From Labilibaculum sp. DW002 (GTDB taxonomy: Bacteria > Bacteroidota > Bacteroidia > Bacteroidales > Marinifilaceae): a stretch of DNA of 64,000 nucleotides. The translations under genes were made by a program, and so were the position numbers. A model generated the notes under the pieces. The model saw only the letters and a list, made by a program, of their open reading frames with translations, was not told where the DNA came from and made no database searches. The stretch covers positions 682,001 through 746,000 of the forward strand of contig NZ_JAKJSC010000001.1 in the NCBI RefSeq assembly GCF_029029525.1, read 5' to 3'. Shown piece by piece: positions 36,524-47,300 of the stretch (the stretch's first letter is position 1; the number at the start of each line of letters is the position of its first letter).

Positions 36524-37678
36524 TCACATTTTATTTGATTCCTTAAGTAAATTCTCCTTCAGTTTCATAAATGCATTCTTAAAACCTGCATCTACATCAA
36601 CTGTTTCCAAACCCATATCACACCATTTAGCAGCCTCTGCTCGAAGCTTTTTATCATTGGTTGCTCTATCGATTGGTAATGCATAATTATACAAGGACAT
36701 AACTCCCTTATCAATTAAGCCATCTCCCAAGTGTTTTGATACATCAGAAACAAACTTCTGCCAATTTTCAAGAGTTCTTGCGGTTGAAATATTTGAATAA
36801 GCCAATATCTGTGCCCTTCCTTTAATATTGAATTTCTCCAAATCAGCAACGAATTGTGATTTCCGTTTAGCATTTAAATGATACTTTCCTGACTCCAATT
36901 TATCACAAAGCTGATTTCCTTGACGTAAAAATGTATAGTAGATTTTCTCTCCTACTATTTTTGCTCCAAATTGAGTTTCAAATTCTACTCGCTGCTTTAA
37001 TAAATACTGAAAAGCCTTATTATCTATTGAATGGATATATTTATTTAGCAAACCCCAATTCTTTTGTTCTAGCAATTTCTCAGAATTCAAATCATTAAGG
37101 TATTTCTCGGCAACACTCTTAAGCTTCGTTTTTTCACCAGCAGATTCAAGAACCTTAAGATAGTCTACTAAGAATTCATAGCTTGATACTCCTTCTCTTT
37201 CATATATTGTATTGTAATCCGAAAGATTCACTTCACCTTTTAAAGTAGTATTCGCAAAATTTAAAAATTCTAGTTTATTTAATGCTCCTACAGCTTTATG
37301 CTCAATATTTTCATTCGCATCAATAAAAATTAAAGTTGGATATGCAGTAACATTCAATTTTGATTTTAAGCTCAAACCAGGTTCTTTTTCCATATCAAGC
37401 TTTACATTCACAAAATTCTGATTAAAAAGAGAACCTACATCTGTATCAGTAAAGACATTTTTAGCCATCATTTTGCAAGGACCACACCAGGTAGTGTATG
37501 CATCGATAAAAATAAGCTTATTTTCATTTTTAGCCTTCAAAAGTATCTCTTGCCATGTGGCATGTTCGAATTGAATACCCGAATCATTATTTTTATCTAA
37601 CTGAAGTTCTGCATGTCCTAGAGAACAAGCAATCGTCAAGATAGATAACAAAACAAGCTTTGTTATAAATATTTTCAT
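36524..37678 (-). CDS. Secreted thioredoxin-fold protein, paralogue of its neighbour
   Basis: A 384-residue paralogue of the gene at 35064. The leader (1-23, LTIACSLGHA) could be a plain signal peptide or, using Cys18, a lipoprotein signal. The thioredoxin domain has FIDAYTTWCGPCKMMAKNVF (Cys65, Cys68) and VTAYPTLIFI. A long helical C-terminus follows (about 165-384). It begins 117 bp after the SusD stop with no terminator visible between, so it may be transcribed with the SusC-SusD genes upstream. A 206 bp AT-rich gap separates it from the second copy. Confidence 0.85.
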   Translation of the reverse strand: MKIFITKLVLLSILTIACSLGHAELQLDKNNDSGIQFEHATWQEILLKAKNENKLIFIDAYTTWCGPCKMMAKNVFTDTDVGSLFNQNFVNVKLDMEKEPGLSLKSKLNVTAYPTLIFIDANENIEHKAVGALNKLEFLNFANTTLKGEVNLSDYNTIYEREGVSSYEFLVDYLKVLESAGEKTKLKSVAEKYLNDLNSEKLLEQKNWGLLNKYIHSIDNKAFQYLLKQRVEFETQFGAKIVGEKIYYTFLRQGNQLCDKLESGKYHLNAKRKSQFVADLEKFNIKGRAQILAYSNISTARTLENWQKFVSDVSKHLGDGLIDKGVMSLYNYALPIDRATNDKKLRAEAAKWCDMGLETVDVDAGFKNAFMKLKENLLKESNKM

Positions 37679-37794
37679 CTGAGAAATTTTGAGTGTAGAA
37701 TTCTATTTGTATTTGAAAAACACTAGTCATTAATCATGAATAGTATTTTCCAAATACAGAACTTAAATTTTTATCAAGAAAACTGAGTTAGAGA

Positions 37795-39243
37795 TTACAA
37801 GTAGCCAGGATTCTGAACCAGGCTACCTTTTGTAATATCAATTTCTCTCTTTGGGATTGGCAGCACATATCGATCAGCTGGTACGTCTTCATAAACTCCA
37901 TCTTCATTTCTAAACTGAAGTTTTCTTCCTGTGCGGATGATGTCGTAACGGTGTATGCCTTCAAAAGCCAATTCCTTTTCACGCTCTAGCAGAATACGAT
38001 CAATTAAATCATCTGCTGTGGTAAAATCTGATAAGGTGTAGTCAACAAAAGCTGCATCAGCACGCGAGGCTATAGCATTCAACAAATCAACCGCTTCCTG
38101 AACCTTTCCACTGGTATTGGCAAGTGCTTCTGCTCGCGTTAGATACATTTCTGACAGACGTATCATTGGAATATTATCACGACCATCATTATTATTAAAC
38201 TTACTTGTGGTCGGTTTTCCAGGATTGTAACTTGATAATGGATTGCCATTCCAGATTAACTCCGACTTTCGTTGATCTGTTTCTGTAAATTTCCCTAAAT
38301 AATCGTCAGAAACATAACCAAGAGTTTTTGAATAATAGGGGTAAAAATGGGTTCCAAACTGATGATTACCTCCATTATAAGTTAAAGGTATAGCATAAAT
38401 AAACTCTTCGTCCAGCTCCACGTCTACACCCCCACTCATTGGGAATACAGAACGTAGGTTTGAAGCTAATCTGTAAGTCGAATTATTAACGAAAAATGCT
38501 GATTCTTCAGCTGCTTTCTGATAATTCCCCATGCAAAGATAAACTCTTGACAATAAAGCATGAACACTTCCTTTAGTAGCACGTGCTCTTGTTTCTAAAT
38601 CATCATCATATTCATCATTTAAATCAGGCAATGCCTCAGTTAAATCATTTATAATTTGAGTGTAAACTTCACTATTTGTAGAGCGAGTTAATGCATTATT
38701 AGAAACAAATTCTGTTCCTGCATAAGGCTTAAGCTGTAAAGGCAAGCATAAACCATCCATCTTACCTTGCAAAGCACCATCGCCATATAATCTTAACATG
38801 ACAAAGTAATTATAAGCTCTTAAAAACTTAGCTTCGGCAACATGTTGTCTTTCTAAATTCTCATTGTAGGTTCCTAAATCCGGAACTGACTTGATTATAA
38901 CATTTGCCACGTTTATAGCCGAATATGTATCAGACCATATTTTCTCTGGCGTGTAATCATCTGTCAGAAGATTACCAGAAACCAATGCCATTGAAAATGT
39001 ACTTGTTACTTCAATAAGTCTAGTCGTAACATCACCTATTGAGTATGCCGTCGATTTGTTAGCTTCATAGGTTTTGTTATAAACATCCATCAAGGCTGAT
39101 TCGGCAGAAGCTGCCGTCTGAAAAACTTCAGATTCAACAGTAGTATCCTCAGGAGCCAGATCCAGTTGTTTGTCGCAAGCCGATAAACTACCCATAATGG
39201 CTAGAAAGGCAAGACTGTATATATTAATTATTCTTTTTTTCAT
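37795..39243 (-). CDS. SusD/RagB family outer-membrane lipoprotein
   Basis: About 482 residues from the start chosen at 39243 (MKKRIINIYS), which gives a lipoprotein leader ending GSLSAC; the frame is open to 39264. SusD hallmarks are FLRAYNYFVMLRLYGDG in the TPR region and LLEREKELAFEGIHRYDIIRTGRK near the C-terminus (split across two halves of a 24-residue stretch). It follows its SusC partner by 65 bp. Its substrate is not given by neighbouring carbohydrate enzymes, of which there are none; thioredoxin-fold and peptidase genes follow instead, which favours a peptide ligand, as for RagB of Porphyromonas. That is inference. Confidence 0.93.
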   Translation of the reverse strand: MKKRIINIYSLAFLAIMGSLSACDKQLDLAPEDTTVESEVFQTAASAESALMDVYNKTYEANKSTAYSIGDVTTRLIEVTSTFSMALVSGNLLTDDYTPEKIWSDTYSAINVANVIIKSVPDLGTYNENLERQHVAEAKFLRAYNYFVMLRLYGDGALQGKMDGLCLPLQLKPYAGTEFVSNNALTRSTNSEVYTQIINDLTEALPDLNDEYDDDLETRARATKGSVHALLSRVYLCMGNYQKAAEESAFFVNNSTYRLASNLRSVFPMSGGVDVELDEEFIYAIPLTYNGGNHQFGTHFYPYYSKTLGYVSDDYLGKFTETDQRKSELIWNGNPLSSYNPGKPTTSKFNNNDGRDNIPMIRLSEMYLTRAEALANTSGKVQEAVDLLNAIASRADAAFVDYTLSDFTTADDLIDRILLEREKELAFEGIHRYDIIRTGRKLQFRNEDGVYEDVPADRYVLPIPKREIDITKGSLVQNPGYL

Positions 39244-39308
39244 TGTTTTGAAATTAGTATCCAAATACGAATATCACATTTGGAATAATTACAATAAACT
39301 CTCTTATA

Positions 39309-42300
39309 TTACCTTAAGCCGATTTTAACTCCAATTTGAATGGCTTTCTGCTGTGGTATTGTCAATTCATCGTTACCTGCATAGGCCGCCGATGAACCAA
39401 AAGCACTAACCTCCGGGTCAGGACCTGAATAGTTTGTCCAGGTTACTAAATTCGACCCTTTAGCATAAAGAACTAAACTTTGTAATCCCAGTTTGCGGAT
39501 TCTATCAGGATTAAAGCGATAAGATAATGAAATATTCTTCAATCGTATAAATGATCCATCTTCCAGGAATCTGTCAGACTGTCGACTAACGGTATAATCC
39601 GTTCCTCCACCTACTTTACTTGGCGTAGATTTATTATACTTTTTAGGAATTTTAGTTTTGTGTCCGGCAATAATCCACTCATCAAGTATCTCCGTACTTA
39701 GGTTTCTATTTTTATTATCTGTATATGTTAAAAGCTCTGCGCGAGTTCCGTTCATAATTTTTCCACCGTATGAGAAGCTTAAAAGTGTATTCAATTCAAA
39801 ATTCTTATATGTGAATATATTCGTGAATCCACCAGTAAACTCAGGCAACCTGTCACCCATCACAAATTTATTCTCATAGGCTTCGTTCCCCGTTTCAGAA
39901 GCGGGAGGTGTTGTAGAAATACTACCATCAGAATAACGCCACAATGGATTACCCGTTAATGGATCAACACTGTGCCAATCGTACAAGAACCAAGCCGTTG
40001 CTGACTTCCCAACTTGATAATAGGCGTAACCGATTTCTGCTCCACCTGCAACATATCCAGCTAAGTTTAATTTTGTAATCTTATTGGTATTTCTTGCAAA
40101 ATTAATATTCGAAGTCCATTTAAACTCTTTGTCAATATTTATAGTGTTTAATGAGACCTCGATACCCTTATTTTCCATATCAACTAAATTCTGAGTTTGC
40201 GTTGAATAACCTGAATATAAAGGTACGCTTGAACCAATTAACATGTCTACACTTTTCTTATTGTAATAATCCAAACTTAGAGAAACTCTTGAATTAAACA
40301 TAGACATGTCTAAGCCTAAATCAATGGTATGGGTTCTTTCCCATTTCAGATCAGGATTACTGGCCTGTTGTACTTCAAGGATATTTGTATTACCATATTG
40401 CTTAGCGTAATCTCTTGCTACATACTGACCTTGATTTCCATAATAGCCACCAGAACCTGAAATCCCTGAGAAACCTAAACTTGCACGTAGTTTCAAATCA
40501 TCAAGCCACATATATCGCTCCATGAAGTTTTCATTTGAAATTCTCCAACCTGCCGAAAATGAAGGGAAACCAACATATCTTTCGTTCTTATTAAATCGAG
40601 ATGAACCATCAATACGGTAAGTTATCCCCGCCATATATTTATCTTTCAATCGGTATTGAATACGACCAAAGAAAGAAACCATTGCCCACTCTCTTAAAAC
40701 AGCACCATCTACACGAGAGTCATTAGCCGATCCGATACTTAACACATCATTCGAAGGAAAGTCTGAACCTGCAATTCTTACATAGTCTTCTTTTGAAGTT
40801 TCAAAACTTTGTCCTATAACTCCATTAATTACATGATCTCCGAACTCTTTATAAACTGAGGCCGTATTATTAATAACCAGTTTTAGATTATTAATATTTG
40901 TCTGGCTGGCACTTCCCTGAATTATTTGAACTTCCTCGCCGCCAACAATTCCTTTGTATTCCTTATTTCGGTTATAAGATTTTGAAGACATTAAGTCCAT
41001 TCCTATTTCCGTTTTTAAGGTCAACCAAGGTAAAGCTTTATACTCGGCGTAAACATTACCAATAACTCTTTTGTCTTTTACAAAATTAATATCTTCCCTT
41101 GCTTTAGCTATTGGGTTAAATCGATCACGATTACTCTGAACAAATTCATAATCCCCGTTTTCATTTTTAATTCGTGTATTAGGAGATGCTAGTAATGAAT
41201 TACGGTAAACACTACCCGAGTTTAATGAATTATTATCTGTATATGAAAGAGTAATATTGTTTCCGAATCTGAATTTCTCACTTGATTTATATTCGTAGTT
41301 TATACGAGCAGAATAACGTTTAAAATCGTTATTAATCACATAAGAATCCTGATCAAGATAAGCTAGAGACAAGAAGTAGGTACTCTTATCGGTTCCTGCA
41401 GATACTGTTGCCGTAATATTATTAGTAACGGCGGTACGAGTTGCTGCATCAAACCAATCGGTATTTACTCCTTTGGAAAAAAAATTATCCTCATTACTAT
41501 ATTCCTTATAGTAATCATTGTAAAATCCTACATACTGATCCCCACTCAATACATCAGGAACATCTATTGGGTTTGCAATGGAAGTTGAAATATTAAGATT
41601 TACTTTTGGTAAACCTTTTTTACCTTTTTTAGTTGTAATTAAGATAACACCAGCTGCTCCTCTCGATCCATAAATTGCAGTAGCATAAGCATCCTTTAAA
41701 ACCTCAATTGACTCAATATCATCCATATTTAAACTAGCCAATGGATTTCTTTCAAATTCTGAAGTCGCACCAATTGATCCAGAAGTAGAATTTCCACCAA
41801 TTGCAATTGCAGATACAGAGCCTGATTGAAATGAGGTTGAAGCACCGGCTCCCACACCATAAACAGGAACACCATCGATAATATAAAGTGGATTATTATC
41901 TGCAGAAAGCGAAGTGATACCTCGAATGGTAATAGCTGTAGCACTACCAGGAGTACCGCTAGATGAATTAACCTGTACACCAGCAATTTGACCAGCAAGT
42001 GCATTATCAACACTTAAAGCTACCTGATCTATCTGCTCAATATTTACAGATGCTACGGCTCCGGTTAAATCACGTCTTTCCTGAGTTCCATATCCTATAA
42101 CAGCAACCTCTGTAAGAGATATTCTGTCAGGCTCAAGATTCAGGTCGTAATGTGTTTGCGTGTTAATATTAATTTCTTTGGATTGATATCCTATTGATGA
42201 GACAATTAGGAAATCTCCTTTATTAGCAATAATGGTAAAATTACCATCAAAATCGGCCGCTACACCATTAGTTGTACCTTTTACGATAACCGTAGCTCCT

Positions 42301-42446
42301 ACAACAGGATGATTATCTTCCGAGCATTTGAGCGTGCCCGTAATTTTAATCTTCTTTAATTCCTGAGCCTTTACGCTTTGAGCCTGCGTACTCAAAGTAG
42401 TTGTTAGCAGGAAAATAGAAAATATAACACAGAGTATTTTATTCAT
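39309..42446 (-). CDS. SusC/RagA family TonB-linked outer-membrane transporter (no STN domain)
   Basis: About 1045 residues from the start at 42446 (MNKILCVIFSIFLL, a signal peptide); the open frame to 42572 adds a stretch unlike any leader and would run into the upstream gene. A carboxypeptidase-regulatory-like domain (ITGTLKCSEDNHPVVGATV), the TonB-box-like TEVAVIGYG, the plug motif ATAIYGSRGAAGVILITTKK and a terminal barrel strand IGVKIGLR are seen. It is a paralogue of the STN-containing SusC at 44317; the PDPEVSAFGSS and ELTIPQQKAIQIG stretches match closely. It pairs with the SusD downstream. Confidence 0.94.
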   Translation of the reverse strand: MNKILCVIFSIFLLTTTLSTQAQSVKAQELKKIKITGTLKCSEDNHPVVGATVIVKGTTNGVAADFDGNFTIIANKGDFLIVSSIGYQSKEININTQTHYDLNLEPDRISLTEVAVIGYGTQERRDLTGAVASVNIEQIDQVALSVDNALAGQIAGVQVNSSSGTPGSATAITIRGITSLSADNNPLYIIDGVPVYGVGAGASTSFQSGSVSAIAIGGNSTSGSIGATSEFERNPLASLNMDDIESIEVLKDAYATAIYGSRGAAGVILITTKKGKKGLPKVNLNISTSIANPIDVPDVLSGDQYVGFYNDYYKEYSNEDNFFSKGVNTDWFDAATRTAVTNNITATVSAGTDKSTYFLSLAYLDQDSYVINNDFKRYSARINYEYKSSEKFRFGNNITLSYTDNNSLNSGSVYRNSLLASPNTRIKNENGDYEFVQSNRDRFNPIAKAREDINFVKDKRVIGNVYAEYKALPWLTLKTEIGMDLMSSKSYNRNKEYKGIVGGEEVQIIQGSASQTNINNLKLVINNTASVYKEFGDHVINGVIGQSFETSKEDYVRIAGSDFPSNDVLSIGSANDSRVDGAVLREWAMVSFFGRIQYRLKDKYMAGITYRIDGSSRFNKNERYVGFPSFSAGWRISNENFMERYMWLDDLKLRASLGFSGISGSGGYYGNQGQYVARDYAKQYGNTNILEVQQASNPDLKWERTHTIDLGLDMSMFNSRVSLSLDYYNKKSVDMLIGSSVPLYSGYSTQTQNLVDMENKGIEVSLNTINIDKEFKWTSNINFARNTNKITKLNLAGYVAGGAEIGYAYYQVGKSATAWFLYDWHSVDPLTGNPLWRYSDGSISTTPPASETGNEAYENKFVMGDRLPEFTGGFTNIFTYKNFELNTLLSFSYGGKIMNGTRAELLTYTDNKNRNLSTEILDEWIIAGHKTKIPKKYNKSTPSKVGGGTDYTVSRQSDRFLEDGSFIRLKNISLSYRFNPDRIRKLGLQSLVLYAKGSNLVTWTNYSGPDPEVSAFGSSAAYAGNDELTIPQQKAIQIGVKIGLR

Positions 42447-42511
42447 TATATTGGATTTTACTACATGGTATTTGAAAACAAATGATGATTCTCGATGAGA
42501 AGTTGATATTT

Positions 42512-42535
42512 GGAGACTACCTGCCAGTAGTCTCC
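42512..42535 (-). promoter_or_regulatory. Intercistronic hairpin between propeller lipoprotein and SusC
   Basis: A perfect 9-bp stem GGAGACTAC/GTAGTCTCC with a 6-base loop, 15 bp past the stop of the upstream gene. No U-run follows on the minus strand, so it is more likely an mRNA-processing or stability element than a terminator. The motif ATGTAGTAAA (plus-strand 42457-42466) lies between it and the susC start. Confidence 0.5.
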
Positions 42536-42550
42536 CTTTTTGAATCCAAA

Positions 42551-43984
42551 TTAATTTAATGTTCCTTTCCAAGAATCGGTAAGCACCTTCGCTGCACCAT
42601 CAGCGTCAACTCCCAATCCTCCGAAAATATGAACCACATTTCCATCCTTAACAAAAGCGTGACCTGAACGTCCGACAAAGCCTTCCGGAAGTGCACCTTC
42701 AGTTACCTTAGTCCAATTTAAACCAGCATCTTCAGACACCCAGGTTGCATTGGAAGGGATAGCCACTTCAGCAGTTCCATCCAACTCACCATTAGCAACT
42801 TCACCACCTACTAAGTAAAATCTATCGTTATATATATAACAGATATGACCTGCACAAGCATCAAATGGAGTAGCAACTTCAACCTTAGTCCAGTTTACAC
42901 CATCAGCTGACTTATAAATTTCATTGAAATATTTATTAGGATATCCTGTACGTCCACCAATTAAGTATAACTCATCATTATAAGCTATCAATTGTCCTTT
43001 AGCTCTGGCAACAAATTCAGCCCCAAAATCAGCTTCTAAGTTTGTCCAGCTTGCACCACCGTCAGTCGATTTCCAAACATCAGACATTGCACCTTGTGCA
43101 GCACCAAAAGCAACAGAAAAACCACCCACTAAATATAAATCACCATTCATATTAACAGCAGCATTTGTTCTAATAGAATATGTATTTACTAAACTATCAT
43201 TACCGTTTACGTCAAGTTCTGTTTCAGTAATCTGCTCCCATGTTGCACCATCAGTTGATGACCATACCACATTAACTCCTTTACCATTACCAGTTGCATT
43301 CCAATCGTCATAATCAGATGGTGTATAACCACCAATAAGCAATTGCTTATCACCATGCTTAACCACTGCACTACCTACAGCAAATCCGTAATCCTGAAAA
43401 ATGGTCGTTGATTCTTCAGCAAATTCAACTCCATCAGTTGATGAATAAATTCCATAAGTATGACCACCCCAACCAGAAGCACCTTTTTTACCACCCATAA
43501 CGAAATACTTATTATCAATAGCAAATCCTACTAGAGAAGTATAGTCTGGAAACTTAGCATCAGGAGCTAAATTTGACCATGCAGATAAATCAGTTGCTAC
43601 ATTTAGTCGAACGGTATAATTTATAGAGTTATCACCATCTTCTGCAACAACAGTGAACATTACATCATTTGTAAAATCCATAGCCGTTGTACCTGATACT
43701 TGATCAACTCCAGTTATACTAACTGATGCTAAAGGTGCAGCAGTAAATACAGGAGTTAATGAAGATGCATCAAAGCCATATGGCAATCCAATCTGATTGG
43801 TTATTACATTATCACTTCCAATTGTAAACTCATAATCAGCTAATGCTGCATCAGAGAATCCAAAACTTAGGAATCCGGTTAAATCACTTAATTTATCATC
43901 ATCACTACAAGAGCTAAATACTCCACTAAACAAAATGGCTACTATTGGTAATGCCAATCTAAATGAATTCAAAAACTTTTTCAT
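42551..43984 (-). CDS. Beta-propeller lipoprotein (DUF6242/Kelch-like)
   Basis: Lipoprotein of 477 residues (lipobox GVFSSC, Cys26). An N-terminal Ig-like stretch (about 32-128, GFLSFGFSDAALADYEF) is followed by a C-terminal propeller (about 130-477) of repeats of the form YLVGG-(15 to 20)-STDG-x-x-W, e.g. LYLIGGRTGYPNKYFNEIYK and FYLVGGEVANGE. This domain order resembles proteins annotated DUF6242. No catalytic motif is seen. It sits between two SusC genes, where a surface binding lipoprotein would fit, and could be an accessory of either. The ligand is unknown. Confidence 0.8.
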   Translation of the reverse strand: MKKFLNSFRLALPIVAILFSGVFSSCSDDDKLSDLTGFLSFGFSDAALADYEFTIGSDNVITNQIGLPYGFDASSLTPVFTAAPLASVSITGVDQVSGTTAMDFTNDVMFTVVAEDGDNSINYTVRLNVATDLSAWSNLAPDAKFPDYTSLVGFAIDNKYFVMGGKKGASGWGGHTYGIYSSTDGVEFAEESTTIFQDYGFAVGSAVVKHGDKQLLIGGYTPSDYDDWNATGNGKGVNVVWSSTDGATWEQITETELDVNGNDSLVNTYSIRTNAAVNMNGDLYLVGGFSVAFGAAQGAMSDVWKSTDGGASWTNLEADFGAEFVARAKGQLIAYNDELYLIGGRTGYPNKYFNEIYKSADGVNWTKVEVATPFDACAGHICYIYNDRFYLVGGEVANGELDGTAEVAIPSNATWVSEDAGLNWTKVTEGALPEGFVGRSGHAFVKDGNVVHIFGGLGVDADGAAKVLTDSWKGTLN

Positions 43985-44316
43985 AAAATTTTAATTTTTG
44001 GTTATCAAAAGGGTTAATTAAAAATCAATACCATGCATACAACTCTATATTACATCTACTTACAAGAAATAAATACAACTTCAGAGTTGTCCTTCCAATT
44101 CTAACACAACACAATTTCTTAACTTAACTTTCGTAATCTTTGAAAACTTAAAGGCGTGTTTATAACCATTTACCAGTCTTTTGACTAATATTAAATTACG
44201 TTTCGAATGTGTTGTTTTGTTATTTCATAAAAGGGTTATTTTATCCTGCCAGACGCCATAACTTTATACATTTACTACATTTATTTATTACATTAATTAC
44301 TTGACGATATTTATTT
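43985..44316 (-). other. 332 bp intergenic region upstream of the propeller lipoprotein
   Basis: No gene is seen. On the minus strand it carries CGTCAAGTAA (plus-strand TTACTTGACG, 44297-44306), also found upstream of the STN-SusC; the box ATGTAGTAAA (44271-44280), shared with two other SusC-linked upstream regions; and a small hairpin ACAACT/AGTTGT (44075-44090). The CGTC core resembles -10 elements of some ECF sigma factors. Confidence 0.45.
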
Positions 44317-47300
44317 TCACAAACTAATTCGTAAGCCAAGACTTACTGATTTTGTTTGTGGCATGGTTACCTCATCGTAACCAGATAAGAGAGACGAAGC
44401 TCCAAAAGCACTTACTTCCGGATCAACTCCTGAATACTTTGTTAGTGTGAACAGATTTGTTGCTTGAACGTATAGTTTTATTCTTTCAAGCTTTAAGCTA
44501 TTCACTATTTTTTCTGGAAAATAATAAGCCAACACAAGCTTCTTAAGACGTAAAAATGAGGCATCCTCATAAAACCGACTACTTGTTCGACTGGTGGTAT
44601 AATTATATTGACTTGTTACTGAATTATTACTTAATGCAGGTTCATTTGTAATATCACCTGGATTTTTCCAATAGTTCAAAACATCAGGAGAAAGATTATT
44701 CGTTTCTGTCGTTGTATAGGTATGTAAAATCGCAGCTGTACCATTCATTAATTTCTTTCCTTCCGCAAAAACAAAAAAAGCATTTAATTCAAATCCTCTA
44801 TACTTGAAATTATTATTAAATCCTCCATTGTATTTTGGCATTCCTGATCCAAAAGCTTTTCTGCTCTCAGAATCATTTGGTGGAGTTTCGCTCAACATTC
44901 TATTTTCATTCCAAACAGGATTACCCGTAGCTGAATTTACACCCGACCATTCGTACAAATAAAATTGAGCAGCTTCTTTTCCTTCTTCAAAATATTTGTA
45001 TGCTCTATCTTGTTCCCAAGTTTCATTCCCCACATAATTTAGTTCAATTACCTCATTTTTATTGTAAGCGGCAGTAAGAGCTACATCCCATTTTACCTTA
45101 CGATCTATAATTCTACTTTCCAGTGTAAGCTCCACACCAGTATTTTTCATAGCACCAACATTAATCCATTGCTTTGTGTAACCCGAAACTGCTGCTACAT
45201 CAGCAAAAAGAAGCAAATTGTTTACTTTTTTCGCATAATAATCAATAGATCCGCTTAATCGTTTCTTTAAGAATGAAAAATCGAAGCCAAAATCAAAATT
45301 CTTAGTTCTCTCCCAAGAAAGTCCTAGATTTGAGCCATTACTCTCCACCAATATAGTTTTGCCTCCATAAGTCAAATCATATTGCTGAGTTTCATAAGTT
45401 CTCAAGGCACCATATGTATATGTCGATTGTTCCACACCTGAATATCCGAAACTCGCTCTTAATTTTACTAAATTCAAGAATCTATTATCATCATTTGATT
45501 CTATAATCCACCCTGCAGAAAAAGCTGGAAATATTTGATACCTATTGGCATTACTAAATCGTGAAGAACCATCAAGTCTGTAACTGATCCCCCCAAAGAA
45601 TTTTTGTTTGTAATTGTAATTCAATCGTCCAAACCACGACGCTAGGGCATATTTTCTTCGAATGGTTTCAAAATCGAGTAAATCGTAACTATTCCTATTT
45701 GTTACAGCGTATGAACTTTCATATAACAATTCTTCTTCTTTTTGTCTTGACTGTTCAAAACTCTGACCAAGAACAAATTTAAATCGATGATCACGAAATG
45801 TCTTTCTCCCGCTTAACGTATTTGTTACCACCCATTTTCGTGAATATCCATCGCTATCTATCGTGATTTTTTTATCAGGATATGATGAATTTCTATAACT
45901 AGAAGTGGCATCTGTATCAATAAAATTAATGCCAAAATCTAATCGGTATGTCAGCCAGTTCGTTAAATCAAAATCTGCAAATACATTCGCAATCATGTAA
46001 TTATCAGAAATTTCTCCTTTATCATTTAAAGCCATAGCTAATGGGTTCTCAGTATATCTCCCATATGGATTACCAAAATTGCTAAAAATGAAATTTCCTG
46101 CCTCATCATATACAGGAACATTAGGTGCTTTTAAAATAGCATCACGATATATTTTTGGGGCTAAAAGTGAATTATTCCTTTCTGAACTCATTGACAAGTT
46201 TGCACCTAATACTAACTGTTGATTTAATTTTTGTTGGAAATTTAAACGACCGGTATACCTTTTAAAATCAGATCCAATAATATATGCCTCCTGATCTAGT
46301 TGGGAAAGACTTAAATAGATATGACCATTGTGTTTCTTATTTTGAAGAGAGAATGTTAATTTGTTGCCTTTGGCATTTCGAATAACTAGATCATACCAGT
46401 CAGTATTATAATTTGAAGGAAAAATAACTTCTTCATTCTTTAACTGAGTATAATAACTACTATAAAAACCGGCGTATTCTTCTCCATTCATTAAATCAGG
46501 TTTACCAATTGGTTTGGAAACTCCTGCTTCCATTAATAAGTTCACCTCAAGACCTCTCTTTTTTGGCTTCTTGGTTGTTATTAAAATAACACCTGCAGCT
46601 CCTCTCGAACCATAAATAGAAGTTGAATATGCGTCTCTTAATACAGATATAGATTCAATATCATCCGTATTAAGCATATTTAAACCATTCTTTTGAAATT
46701 CATCAGATTCTCGAATATCATTAAATACGAAATTATCAAAAAAGCTAAAACCGGCACCTGAAAAAGAACTAGTTCTTATCGTATTTAGATTCTCATCTCC
46801 ACTAAACAATGGAACTCCATCAACAACTATTAATGGACTATTGGCATCTGGCTGAAGCGAAGTTACCCCACGGATAGAAATTGTAGACGCACTCCCCGGA
46901 ACACCAGAGTTCTTTTGAAACCATAAACCACTTGCTGTACCTCCTAATGTTTCATCAAAGTCATTAGGGATCTCTCCACTCATTGCAGTTGTAATGGTGC
47001 TCATTGCACCAATTTTCTCTTCTTTAGCTTCTTCACCATATCCAATCACATTCACCTCTTGCAGATTTACTACATCAGTTTTCAATCGAATATCTTCAAT
47101 TAACTTTAAACCTACAATTGCTTCATATTTTAGAAAACCAATAGCACTTACAACCAATGTATCTCCAATAAAACACTTCAAATCATAAAAGCCATCATGA
47201 TCACTTGCCGTACCCCTAAATTGTTTTTTAATTCGAACAGATGCTCCAATAATGGGTTGATTATCATCATTACATAAAACCCGACCAATGAGTATTTTCT

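Noticed and set aside
42447-42572. Extended N-terminus for the second SusC (start at 42572)
   Set aside because: The extra 42 residues are polar and basic, do not form a leader, and overlap the end of the upstream lipoprotein gene; the Met at 42446 begins a proper signal peptide.
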